From Desulfosporosinus sp. HMP52 (GTDB lineage: Bacteria; Bacillota; Desulfitobacteriia; Desulfitobacteriales; Desulfitobacteriaceae), in the NCBI RefSeq assembly GCF_000765145.1, contig NZ_JMGA01000011.1:1-64000 (forward strand): a stretch of DNA of 64,000 nt, in the 5' to 3' direction. Below the pieces are notes generated by a model, which had not been told where the DNA came from, searched no databases, and saw only the letters and a list, made by a program, of their open reading frames with translations. Positions 40,838 to 48,563 of the stretch are shown piece after piece. Position 1 is the first letter of the stretch; every line of letters starts with the position of its first letter. Made by a program: the position numbers and the translations under genes.

Positions 40838-40923
40838 AATATTACTCGGCGGAACATATTAGGAGTCATCTTACGTGTCATTCAATTGCCTAGCAGAAGT
40901 ACGAGTCAGAAGGAGATAGTGTT

Positions 40924-41580
40924 ATGAGTCTAAAAATAATAGCCTGTGAGGTTATAAAAGAAGAACTACTTGAAATTGCCTCAGGTCGGGATATTGATTT
41001 TGAGTTTCTTCCCCAAGGAAAGCATAATTATCCGGATAAATTAGGTCAGGAATTGCAGGGCATTTTGGATGGGTTAAGGGGTTATTCTCATGTTATCCTG
41101 GCCTTTGGTCTGTGCGGCAATGCAACAAAGAATTTACGGGCGGGTGATTTTAAGCTGACCATCCCCAGGGTTCACGACTGCATTCCCCTGCTGCTTGGCT
41201 CACAGGAAAGCTTTGATAAACATCACCGAGAAGAGGTAGGAACCTTGTATATGTCCTGCGGTTGGACAAACAGCGAAGGCTCTGTTTTAGGAGAGTATAA
41301 ACGTACTGTTCAAAAGTATGGGGCCCAAAAGGCCGCTCGAATTTATGACATGATGTATAATGGTTATAAGCGGGTATTATTTATTCGGACAGGACTTGCA
41401 AATGAAGAAAACTATCTGAAGATCTCCAAAGGGATCGGAGAATTACTAAAATTGGATCATCAAATCATCCAAGGGGATTTGACATATATTAAAAGGCTAG
41501 TCAATGGGCCTTGGCCTGACCGGGAGTTTATTAACATTCCTGCCTACGGAAGCATTGATGAGTCTTATTTTATGAGGTGA
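40924..41580 (+). CDS. DUF1638 domain protein
   Basis: A 218-residue protein of the DUF1638 family. Typical text: KIIACEVIKEELLEIA, VILAFGLCGNATKNL, IPRVHDCIPLLLGSQE and the cysteine-containing LYMSCGWTNSEG. The family often accompanies corrinoid methyltransferases in methanogens and acetogens, but its biochemical role is unknown. Conserved cysteines and histidines suggest metal or corrinoid handling. It follows the acyl-CoA synthetase by 86 bp and is ended by a hairpin. GAAGGAGA precedes ATG 40924. Confidence 0.85.
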   Translation: MSLKIIACEVIKEELLEIASGRDIDFEFLPQGKHNYPDKLGQELQGILDGLRGYSHVILAFGLCGNATKNLRAGDFKLTIPRVHDCIPLLLGSQESFDKHHREEVGTLYMSCGWTNSEGSVLGEYKRTVQKYGAQKAARIYDMMYNGYKRVLFIRTGLANEENYLKISKGIGELLKLDHQIIQGDLTYIKRLVNGPWPDREFINIPAYGSIDESYFMR

Positions 41581-41666
41581 ATCTCTAATTAGGCTATAAG
41601 GTTGAGATTGTCAAGGCACTGGTAAAAAGGGTAGTCCGGGGGTATGTCAGTATGAACAAAAATTCA

Positions 41667-41698
41667 AAATCCTCCAGAATCGAGTTTCTGGAGGATTT
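41667..41698 (+). terminator. Terminator after DUF1638 gene
   Basis: AAATCCTCCAGA (41667-41678) and TCTGGAGGATTT (41687-41698) pair perfectly. It separates the first two cluster genes from the corrinoid-protein transcript. The rest of 41581-41799 is AT-rich without visible genes. Confidence 0.7.
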
Positions 41699-41799
41699 AC
41701 TGTTTCTTCTGCTAATTAGACAGAATGGGGTTAAGCGGCAATAGCGTTAAAAGAGAACTTTAGTATTGGACAGTTATAACTAAAATAAGAATAGAACGT

Positions 41800-41828
41800 T
41801 TGACAAAATAAATTTTTGATTATAATAT
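41800..41828 (+). promoter_or_regulatory. Sigma-70 promoter of corrinoid-protein operon
   Basis: TTGACA (41800-41805), a 17-bp AT-rich spacer and TAATAT (41823-41828); TATAAT at 41821 is an alternative with 15 bp. The same TTGACA-17-TAATAT arrangement occurs at 45339-45367. Confidence 0.75.
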
Positions 41829-41857
41829 AAATTTAAAATATTCCTTTTGTTTATACC

Positions 41858-41867
41858 TGTATATATA
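41858..41867. promoter_or_regulatory. GntR operator candidate, site 1
   Basis: TGTATATATA within CCTGTATATATAAG, one base from the palindrome TGTATATACA seen at two other cluster sites. It lies about 25 bp downstream of the predicted transcription start, a position suited to repression. Confidence 0.5.
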
Positions 41868-41912
41868 AGAATAATTCTTGCAAAACCCTAAAATGGTTTG
41901 GGGAGGAAAAAG

Positions 41913-42593
41913 ATGAATGACTTTACAGAGATAAAGGAATCACTAGTCAACTATGTGGAACAATTAGACGAAGAAAAGTCCCTGGAATTGGCTAGAGAAG
42001 CCTTAAATGCAGGGATTGATCCTCTAAGCCTCATTGATGTAATGAATGAAGGAATGAAGAGGGTAGGGATACTTTACGACTCTAAGGACTATTTTATTGC
42101 CGATCTAATCATGGCAGGGATGATTTTTAGACAAGTACTAGGGCTAAAGGAAATAACAGATTATTTCCATAGAACTAATCATAAAAAAATTGGAAAAGTA
42201 GTTATTGGAACTGTCAAAGGAGATATCCACGATATTGGAAAAGATATTTTCAGGTATATGTTAGAGGCCAATGGCTTTGATGTAATTGATCTGGGGGTAG
42301 ATGTAGCGAGAGAAGTCTTTATTAAAAATGTCCAAAAGCATAGTCCGGATATCTTGGCCCTTAGTGGTGTTTTAACGAGTACCGTAGATGAAATGCGAGA
42401 AGTCGTAAAGGCTTTGACGGAAGTACAGCTTAGAGATAAAGTTAAGATCATTATTGGTGCTAATCATCTTACGGAAAATTCTTTCAGGTTCATAGGTGCT
42501 GATGGATTTGCTACAGATGCTTCAGTAGGCGCCAAATTGTGTAGGGAATGGATGAATCTTGGCCACGGGCAAGGAGTAGAAGGTAATGGGTGA
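41913..42593 (+). CDS. Methyltransferase corrinoid protein 1 (B12-binding)
   Basis: A 226-residue corrinoid shuttle protein of the MtaC/MtbC/MtvC family. The helical cap domain occupies about residues 1-85. The B12-binding Rossmann domain carries the signature GTVKGDIHDIGKDIF, whose DxHxxG histidine ligates cobalt from below, then GANHLTENSFRFIGADGFATDA near the end. Such proteins accept a methyl group as methyl-Co(III) and hand it to tetrahydrofolate. I begin at ATG 41913 behind GGGGAGG. The gene overlaps the GntR gene by 8 bp. A second corrinoid protein at 46384 shares the fold. Confidence 0.93.
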   Translation: MNDFTEIKESLVNYVEQLDEEKSLELAREALNAGIDPLSLIDVMNEGMKRVGILYDSKDYFIADLIMAGMIFRQVLGLKEITDYFHRTNHKKIGKVVIGTVKGDIHDIGKDIFRYMLEANGFDVIDLGVDVAREVFIKNVQKHSPDILALSGVLTSTVDEMREVVKALTEVQLRDKVKIIIGANHLTENSFRFIGADGFATDASVGAKLCREWMNLGHGQGVEGNG

Positions 42594-43284
42594 TCCAGTT
42601 TATATAAAAATTGTCGAAGATATTAAAAAGAAAGTTAACAGTGCAGAATTGAAGCCCGGTGACACCGTTCCTCCTGAAGCCGCGCTTTGTAAAGAATATG
42701 GTGTTAGCAGAATGACGGTCAGAAAAGGGTTAGCTATTTTATCGAGTGAGGGATATATTTATTCTGTTCCGGGTAAAGGAAGTTATGTCCAAAAACCAGA
42801 AGTTAACAAATATACGTTATATTATGATGAGATGAATAACCCAATTAATAGTGTAGATAAGGCAAAATTGTTGGAAGTAACGATTATCATGCCCGATGAA
42901 AAATTAGCAGATGAGTTGCAGATTACAAGAAATAAGCATGTTATTATGATTCGCAGGTTGTTCTATACTGATGGAAGCCCAGTAGCATACGATGTTAAAT
43001 ATCTGCTGTATAACAAAGGGATGCCTATTGTTGAAAAAGAGATTGAGCAGGCTACATTCCAGGAAATGGTGGCAAATTCTTTGCCTATTTTCGCAATAAA
43101 GAAGAAGATAAGTATTAGTGCAGAGATACCTAATGAAGATATTAAAAGATTTCTCAATATCTATGATGATCTGGCTTTATTGGTAGTTAAACTGAAACTT
43201 TACAACAATGAGAATAAACCTATTGGGATAGGCTTTACTAGTTACAGGGGAGATTATATAAAATTACAGGGTAGCAGTGATTAA
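42586..43284 (+). CDS. GntR-family regulator with UTRA domain
   Basis: A 232-residue HutC-subfamily regulator. The winged helix is IVEDIKKKVNSAELKPGDTV, PPEAALCKEYGVSRMTVRKGL and AILSSEGYIYSVPGKGSYV. The UTRA ligand domain covers about residues 85-232. It probably senses the methylated substrate or its product and represses the cluster. The recurrent TGTATATACA palindromes at 41858, 45382 and 46270 are its likely operators. It overlaps the corrinoid-protein gene and is followed by the activator gene 46 bp on. Confidence 0.9.
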   Translation: MGDPVYIKIVEDIKKKVNSAELKPGDTVPPEAALCKEYGVSRMTVRKGLAILSSEGYIYSVPGKGSYVQKPEVNKYTLYYDEMNNPINSVDKAKLLEVTIIMPDEKLADELQITRNKHVIMIRRLFYTDGSPVAYDVKYLLYNKGMPIVEKEIEQATFQEMVANSLPIFAIKKKISISAEIPNEDIKRFLNIYDDLALLVVKLKLYNNENKPIGIGFTSYRGDYIKLQGSSD

Positions 43285-43330
43285 TTTAAGTCTCTTGGTC
43301 AGATGTTGAAGATATAGGGGGCGGAACATC

Positions 43331-45181
43331 GTGAACTATCACACAGTTGTTTTTCAACCAGGTGATGTGCTGCTGGAAGTGCCGGAAGGCAAAACGCTAA
43401 AAGAGGCCATGAATGATGCAGGTTTGGAGTTCGATTTTCCCTGCGGCGGCAGAGGAACATGCGGGAAATGCCGTGTCAGAATTTCTAAGGGATTGGCCGC
43501 ACCGATTCCTAGAGAACAAGAGATAATTCAAGCTCAAGAATTAGATGAAGGTATTCGCTTAGCCTGTTTAACCACTGTAGTCAATGATTTGCTAGTTGAA
43601 CTTCCAAACAAAAATCAACTTAAACACAATATCCTAATAACATCTGAGGCAAGGTCTTTCCAAATTGCTCCCCACCTGCAAAAACTGTATCTTGAAATTG
43701 AAAAACCCTCCCGTGAGGCTCACAGTTCTGATTGGCATCGCATAAAGGATAGTTTAATAAAACAGGGCTACAAGGAGCGAGAATTGGAGTCGGAGGTTTC
43801 AATTTTCAGGAAGATGCCAGATGTGCTTAGAGAGGCGGATAACTGTGTCACTGCGGTTATGTATGGAAGTGAAGTAGTTGGGATCGAACCGCTGGATTCC
43901 AGGAATACATTGCTGGGTATGGCCTTTGATATCGGAACCACTACTATTGTGGGCTATCTCCTCGATCTGTCTTCTGGGGAAGAGTTGAATGTAGTTTCGG
44001 CCCTTAATCCACAGACGGCTTTTGGGGCCGATGTTATTTCCCGCCTTACCTTTGCAAGCCATGAAGAAAGTGGCTTAAACAAACTGCACAACGCGGTGAT
44101 TGAAGCTATTAATAAACTTATTGCCGAGGCAATCCAGAAGACCTCTATAGCAAGAGAGCAAATCTATGGAATCTCTATAGCAGCAAATACTTGTATGCAT
44201 CATATCTTTTTAGGCATAAATCCTCAGAGCATTGCAGTATCTCCCTATGTTCCTGCACTCAGTGAGCCTTTGGTCTTAGATGCTTCAGACCTTAAAATTG
44301 ACATTAATCAGGCAGGAAAGGTTTTTGTGCTGCCGAATATTGCTGGTTTTGTGGGGGCTGACACGGTAGCTGTGTTATTGAGCACTGAGTTGGATCAGAG
44401 TAAAGATATTAAGCTTGTTATTGATATCGGGACTAATGGCGAAATTGCCCTTGGCTCAAGAGAAAAGATAGTTGCCTGTTCAGCTGCAGCTGGCCCTGCC
44501 TTTGAGGGTGCCCAGATTAGTAGTGGGATGAGGGGCGCTGTAGGGGCGATGGATCATGTTTATTATCGAGACAGGCTTGAGTATTCTGTCATAGGAGGCG
44601 GCAAACCTTTGGGAGTGTGCGGCTCCGCTTTACTGGATACCGTTGCCGGATTAGTAGAACTTGGTATCCTAAATAAGAGAGGTAAAATCTTAGCGCCCGA
44701 CCAATTAACAAATCCTGTGGCTCAAAGATTTAAGGAAAACCTTATTGAGTATGAGGGACAAGTGGCCTTTCTGCTGGCTAAGGAGAATGAAACAGGGCAT
44801 GGCAGACCCATTATGATTACCCAGAGTGATATCCGAGAACTTCAGATGGCCAAGGGGGCTATGGCTGCCGGGGTTAGAGTTTTACTGGATGCCTATGGGA
44901 TTGTGGTTCAAGATATTCAAGAAGTACTTTTGGCTGGGGCCTTTGGAAACTACTTAAACCCACATAGTGCTTGTGTCATAGGATTAATTCCTCCTGAGCT
45001 GGAAAGTAAGATTAAGATGATCGGCAATGCAGCAGGTACCGGTGCAAAGTTAGCATTGCTTTCGGCCAATGAATATGGAAGGGCAAGGGATATTGCTGAA
45101 GATGTAAAGTTTGTGGAATTAGGCAGTTACCCAAGATTTAATAGTATTTTTGGAGAATGCACTTATTTTAAAGTTCCATAA
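43331..45181 (+). CDS. RACo-type corrinoid activation protein (2Fe-2S, ASKHA ATPase)
   Basis: A 616-residue reductive activator of corrinoid proteins. The N-terminal [2Fe-2S] ferredoxin domain carries CGGRGTCGKCRVRISKG and a fourth cysteine in RLACLTTV. A linker domain is followed by a large ASKHA ATPase domain (DIGTTTIVGYLLDL, GTNGEIALGSREK, and the later GAFGNYLNP). These proteins use ATP to drive reduction of inactive Co(II) corrinoid to Co(I). One activator serving both corrinoid proteins fits this cluster. GTG 43331 follows GGGGGCGG. A very strong terminator follows the stop. Confidence 0.92.
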   Translation: MNYHTVVFQPGDVLLEVPEGKTLKEAMNDAGLEFDFPCGGRGTCGKCRVRISKGLAAPIPREQEIIQAQELDEGIRLACLTTVVNDLLVELPNKNQLKHNILITSEARSFQIAPHLQKLYLEIEKPSREAHSSDWHRIKDSLIKQGYKERELESEVSIFRKMPDVLREADNCVTAVMYGSEVVGIEPLDSRNTLLGMAFDIGTTTIVGYLLDLSSGEELNVVSALNPQTAFGADVISRLTFASHEESGLNKLHNAVIEAINKLIAEAIQKTSIAREQIYGISIAANTCMHHIFLGINPQSIAVSPYVPALSEPLVLDASDLKIDINQAGKVFVLPNIAGFVGADTVAVLLSTELDQSKDIKLVIDIGTNGEIALGSREKIVACSAAAGPAFEGAQISSGMRGAVGAMDHVYYRDRLEYSVIGGGKPLGVCGSALLDTVAGLVELGILNKRGKILAPDQLTNPVAQRFKENLIEYEGQVAFLLAKENETGHGRPIMITQSDIRELQMAKGAMAAGVRVLLDAYGIVVQDIQEVLLAGAFGNYLNPHSACVIGLIPPELESKIKMIGNAAGTGAKLALLSANEYGRARDIAEDVKFVELGSYPRFNSIFGECTYFKVP

Positions 45182-45186
45182 CCTAA

Positions 45187-45250
45187 GGGCAAAATAAAGC
45201 AAGGACGAAGCACTATCTAGGTAGGCGCTTCGTCCTTGCTTTATTTGCCC
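45187..45250. terminator. Strong terminator after the activator gene
   Basis: GGGCAAAATAAAGCAAGGAC with its continuation GAAGC pairs with GCTTCGTCCTTGC and TTTATTTGCCC, more than 20 bp with one bulge, followed by AAAA. It ends the corrinoid1-gntR-activator transcript. Confidence 0.85.
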
Positions 45251-45338
45251 AAAAACACAACAATCAAAGCATAAAAGACTAGCTCAGGAATTTAATATTT
45301 TAAAAATTTACAATATTGGCTTTTGTGAAAAAGATAAT

Positions 45339-45367
45339 TTGACAAAAATATTGAATATTGCTAATAT
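45339..45367 (+). promoter_or_regulatory. Sigma-70 promoter of methyltransferase gene
   Basis: TTGACA (45339-45344), a 17-bp spacer and TAATAT (45362-45367). The predicted start of transcription, near 45374, lies after the ATG at 45368, so translation must begin further down, at 45425. Confidence 0.8.
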
Positions 45368-45381
45368 ATGAACAAGATACA

Positions 45382-45391
45382 TGTATATACA
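45382..45391. promoter_or_regulatory. GntR operator candidate, site 2
   Basis: TGTATATACA is a perfect palindrome about 8-17 bp downstream of the predicted transcription start of the methyltetrahydrofolate methyltransferase gene. Confidence 0.6.
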
Positions 45392-45424
45392 GGAATAGAT
45401 ATGCTTCGGGGAGGGATGTCTTTT

Positions 45425-46237
45425 ATGATTATTATCGGAGAAAAAATTAATGGAACAATCCCGAGTGTTAAGAAAGCCATAGAGCAAAAGGATGAAGAGT
45501 TTATTCGTGACCTGGCCCTACGGCAGACGGAAGCAGGTGCAGATTATCTTGATATCTGTGCCAGCACTTCACCGGAAATAGAAGAAGAAACTTTAATATG
45601 GCTTATGCACATTGTGCAGAATGCTGTGGATACGCCCCTTTGTATTGATAGCCCTAATCCACTGATTATTGAGAAAGTTTTTCCCTATGCTAAGCGACCA
45701 GGATTAATAAACTCGGTATCTGAGGAAGGGGGGAAATGTGAAATAATTTACCCCATCATTAAAGGCACAAAATGGGAAGTTATTGCCTTAACTTGTGATA
45801 ATAGGGGTATCCCTAAAGACACTCGAACAAGGGTGGTAATTACTGAGGTCATGGTTGAAAAAGCCCTTAAATATGATATAACTCCTGACCGAATCCATAT
45901 TGATCCCCTTGTGATGGCCCTATCCGCAGATAATCAGTCTCTAGTAAACTTTGTGGAGACCTTAAAGGAAGTAAAATCCTTATTTCCTACAATTAAAGTA
46001 ACTTCAGGTTTGAGTAATATATCCTTTGGAGCACCTTTAAGAAAAGTCATTAATCAACACTTCTTAACCTTGGCAATGTATGCAGGAATGGATTCAGCCA
46101 TCCTAGATCCCTGTAACCGAGATATAGTGACGACTTTGTATGTAACAGATGCTTTAATGGGAAAGGACCGCTTTTGCAGAAATTACTTGAATGCTTACCG
46201 TAAAAACAAGATTGGTCCTGTAAAAGTACAAGAATAA
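45425..46237 (+). CDS. Methyltetrahydrofolate:corrinoid methyltransferase (MtvA/AcsE-like)
   Basis: A 270-residue TIM-barrel pterin-binding protein. The start MIIIGEKINGTIPSVKKAIE matches AcsE/MtvA/MtgA enzymes. Pterin-site motifs are AGADYLDICAST and CIDSPNP, and the later SGLSNISFGAP is also characteristic. It moves the methyl group between a methyl-corrinoid protein and tetrahydrofolate, giving methyl-H4F for C1 metabolism. I choose ATG 45425 because the promoter lies upstream of earlier ATGs and GGGGAGGG sits about 10 bp before it. Confidence 0.92.
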   Translation: MIIIGEKINGTIPSVKKAIEQKDEEFIRDLALRQTEAGADYLDICASTSPEIEEETLIWLMHIVQNAVDTPLCIDSPNPLIIEKVFPYAKRPGLINSVSEEGGKCEIIYPIIKGTKWEVIALTCDNRGIPKDTRTRVVITEVMVEKALKYDITPDRIHIDPLVMALSADNQSLVNFVETLKEVKSLFPTIKVTSGLSNISFGAPLRKVINQHFLTLAMYAGMDSAILDPCNRDIVTTLYVTDALMGKDRFCRNYLNAYRKNKIGPVKVQE

Positions 46238-46269
46238 GACTGGGCGGAAGAATTTTTTTGCAACCAACT

Positions 46270-46279
46270 TGTATATACA
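46270..46279. promoter_or_regulatory. GntR operator candidate, site 3
   Basis: TGTATATACA, a perfect palindrome 33 bp after the methyltransferase stop and about 105 bp upstream of the second corrinoid-protein gene. A weak promoter (TTGCAA with TAAATA) overlaps it. Confidence 0.55.
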
Positions 46280-46383
46280 GATAAATAATGGTGTATCTAA
46301 GAGTACTTTTTCTCCCGATGGAACAACACCATACTATACAACATTTTAAAGAGACGATTTAACTAATTAGAGGAGGTTTCATC

Positions 46384-47022
46384 ATGATCGATTTACAGGC
46401 ACTAACTCAAGCAGTAGGAGACCTTGACGAAAAAACTATCATAACCATGATTGAGGACTTTGTAGCGACAAACCCCAGCGGTGAAGAGGCACAAAAGATT
46501 GTTTTTGCCTGCCAGCAAGGCATGGGGATCGTCGGAGAGTTGTTCGAAAAAAATGAGTACTATGTGGGCGACTTGATTTTTGCCGGAGAATTGCTATCCA
46601 AGACTATTGATCTGTTAAAACCTGTCCTAAACGATGTAGCCACGGAAAAAGTAGGATCTATTGTCATTGGTACCGTTCAAGGAGATTTACACGACATTGG
46701 AAAAAATATTTTTGGCAGTATGGCCGAGGCTGCTGGTTTTGACGTATACGAATTAGGGGTTGACGTATCTCCAAGTGCATTTGTTGAGAAAGTAAAAGAA
46801 GTTAAGCCACAAATTGTCGGGATGAGCGGGGTTTTGACCCTGGCGATTGATTCTATGAAAGAAACAGTCAAGGCCATCACGGAAGCAGGTTTAAGGGATA
46901 GTGTAAAGATCATTATTGGTGGAAATCCTGTCAATGAAGATGCCTGTAAACAAATCGGCGCAGATGCTTTTACTACAAACGCCGCAGAAGGGCTGAAAAC
47001 TTGTCAAGGGTGGGTGAGTTAA
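46384..47022 (+). CDS. Methyltransferase corrinoid protein 2 (B12-binding)
   Basis: A 212-residue corrinoid protein of the same family as the one at 41913. The cap domain is followed by the B12 signature GTVQGDLHDIGKNIFGSM, then GVDVSPSAFVEKVKEVKP, GMSGVLTLAIDSMKETV and GGNPVNEDACKQIGADAFTT. It lies 2 bp upstream of the UroD-fold methyltransferase, so it is that enzyme's dedicated methyl acceptor. AGAGGAGG precedes ATG 46384. Confidence 0.94.
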   Translation: MIDLQALTQAVGDLDEKTIITMIEDFVATNPSGEEAQKIVFACQQGMGIVGELFEKNEYYVGDLIFAGELLSKTIDLLKPVLNDVATEKVGSIVIGTVQGDLHDIGKNIFGSMAEAAGFDVYELGVDVSPSAFVEKVKEVKPQIVGMSGVLTLAIDSMKETVKAITEAGLRDSVKIIIGGNPVNEDACKQIGADAFTTNAAEGLKTCQGWVS

Positions 47023-47023
47023 G

Positions 47024-48178
47024 ATGACTGATGCCATAGCAAGGACAAATGAACGAAACCAATTATTTAAAGATCTGTTCAGTGGAAACACTCCCAAAAG
47101 AGTACCGATTAGTAATCCTGCAACTCAGGACTTTGCAATTCAGTATGCGGGGTTGGACTTAGCTGAATGTCAATGGGATTTAACAAAGTTAGAGCCAGTC
47201 TACGATAAGTTTTGTCAAGATTTCTATACTGACACCTATCCTGGCGGTTCGATCAGAATTCCCTCCCATTATCAAATTTTAGGCTCTACTCCTATTGTCA
47301 TGAGTTCCAGCGGATTCATGCAGCATCCGGATGTGGTTGGCATGTTGGCTGAGGAATACGACGAGTTTATTGCCTCCCCTTACGACTGTATAGTCGAAAC
47401 CATTTTGCCCAGATTGTACACGGAGTTTAACGGGCCTCCCGGAAAAGTGGCAATGGCCTTAGCCAAAGCAATGAAGGCTCAAGCCGACGATCTAGCTTCA
47501 TTAGGAGCAATAAGAGCAAAAATGAACGCAAAATATGGTTTTGCTACTATGGTTGGTGCTTTGACAGAAGCTCCCTTTGACTTTATGTCTGATTTTCTTA
47601 GAAGCTTTAAAGGGATTTCAGGGGATGTTCGCCGGTATCCGGATAAAGTTGCGGCTGCTTGTGAAGCAGTACTGCCCCTAATGATTAAAAAAGGTACGCT
47701 GCCGAACCCTTCTATGTTAGGCTACACCTTTGTTCCCCTTCACATGGCTCCCTATTTGCGGGAAAAGGACTTTGCTGCCTTATACTGGCCAACCTTTAAA
47801 AAGATGGTGGAAACCTTGGCTGGGATGGGACAAAGTGTCCAATTATTTGTGGAACAAGATTGGATGAGATACATCGACTACCTATATGAATTGCCGGAAA
47901 ATACCATCATGAGGTTTGAATACGGAGATCCGAAACTTATTAAAGAAAAGCTCGGTAAAAAGCACATTATTTCGGGACTCTATCCTGTGACATTGCTGCA
48001 AACCGGGACAAAGCAACAGTGTGTAGATAAAGCCAAGGAATTATTGGATATACTCGCTCCTGGCGGAAGATATTGGTGGCAGGCGGATAAGAGCATTATC
48101 CATTTGGATATCAATGGTCCGGTAGTAGAAAATCTCAGAGCTGTCTTGGACTATGTGCATGAAAACGGAACCTACTAA
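47024..48178 (+). CDS. UroD-fold substrate:corrinoid methyltransferase (MtvB-like)
   Basis: A 384-residue protein of the uroporphyrinogen-decarboxylase-like superfamily, which includes MtaA/MtbA and the aryl-ether demethylase MtvB. It has N-terminal FKDLFSGNTPKRVPISNPAT, central YDCIVETILPRLYTEF and PNPSMLGYTFVPLHMAPYL, and C-terminal FEYGDPKLIKEKLGKKHIIS and LDILAPGGRYWWQADKS. The H-x-C zinc motif of MtaA/MtbA is not visible; the matching strand reads QLFVEQDW, more like O-demethylase enzymes. It should demethylate the cluster's substrate onto corrinoid protein 2. The substrate is unknown; aryl methyl ethers are the best guess. Confidence 0.88.
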   Translation: MTDAIARTNERNQLFKDLFSGNTPKRVPISNPATQDFAIQYAGLDLAECQWDLTKLEPVYDKFCQDFYTDTYPGGSIRIPSHYQILGSTPIVMSSSGFMQHPDVVGMLAEEYDEFIASPYDCIVETILPRLYTEFNGPPGKVAMALAKAMKAQADDLASLGAIRAKMNAKYGFATMVGALTEAPFDFMSDFLRSFKGISGDVRRYPDKVAAACEAVLPLMIKKGTLPNPSMLGYTFVPLHMAPYLREKDFAALYWPTFKKMVETLAGMGQSVQLFVEQDWMRYIDYLYELPENTIMRFEYGDPKLIKEKLGKKHIISGLYPVTLLQTGTKQQCVDKAKELLDILAPGGRYWWQADKSIIHLDINGPVVENLRAVLDYVHENGTY

Positions 48179-48198
48179 CCTTGAAAGGAGAGGATGAA

Positions 48199-48342
48199 AT
48201 GGATACCAAATACTACACAACCTGGGAAGAATATTTGGCAGAACATCCGGAATTAGAGGGAAAACCTGAACAAGCGATCGCGCCAAAAATTGTGAAATAT
48301 GAAGACGCAATGTTTACTTTTATTATGGATTTGTTATTGTAG
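48199..48342 (+). CDS. 47-residue protein downstream of the methyltransferase
   Basis: ATG 48199, preceded by AAAGGAGAGG, encodes MDTKYYTTWEEYLAEHPELE, then GKPEQAIAPKIVKYEDAMF, ending FIMDLLL. The strong ribosome site 21 bp after the methyltransferase stop and the ordinary codon use suggest a real gene. It is acidic with a hydrophobic tail. I do not recognise it. A small subunit, a stabilising partner or a truncated gene end are possible. Confidence 0.55.
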   Translation: MDTKYYTTWEEYLAEHPELEGKPEQAIAPKIVKYEDAMFTFIMDLLL

Positions 48343-48563
48343 GTCTTTAATGAAGTGTTATAGGGCAACACTGTACCTCGTAAAATCATTGCACTAAGCT
48401 GCAAAGAAATACTAAATCGAGGACGGAGGTTGCCCTCCATTTAACCCCGTATATTTCTGAATATTCCCAGTTGGGAAACAAATCTGAGTTTTAAACAGAA
48501 GGGAGTAAGGTTTACGGAAGATAAGAGATAGTAAAAAGAAATGATTTGAGAGGAGATTTTACT

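Noticed and set aside
45368-45424. ATG 45368 as the start of the methyl-H4F methyltransferase
   Set aside because: It precedes the predicted transcription start and the ribosome site, and adds residues foreign to the family.
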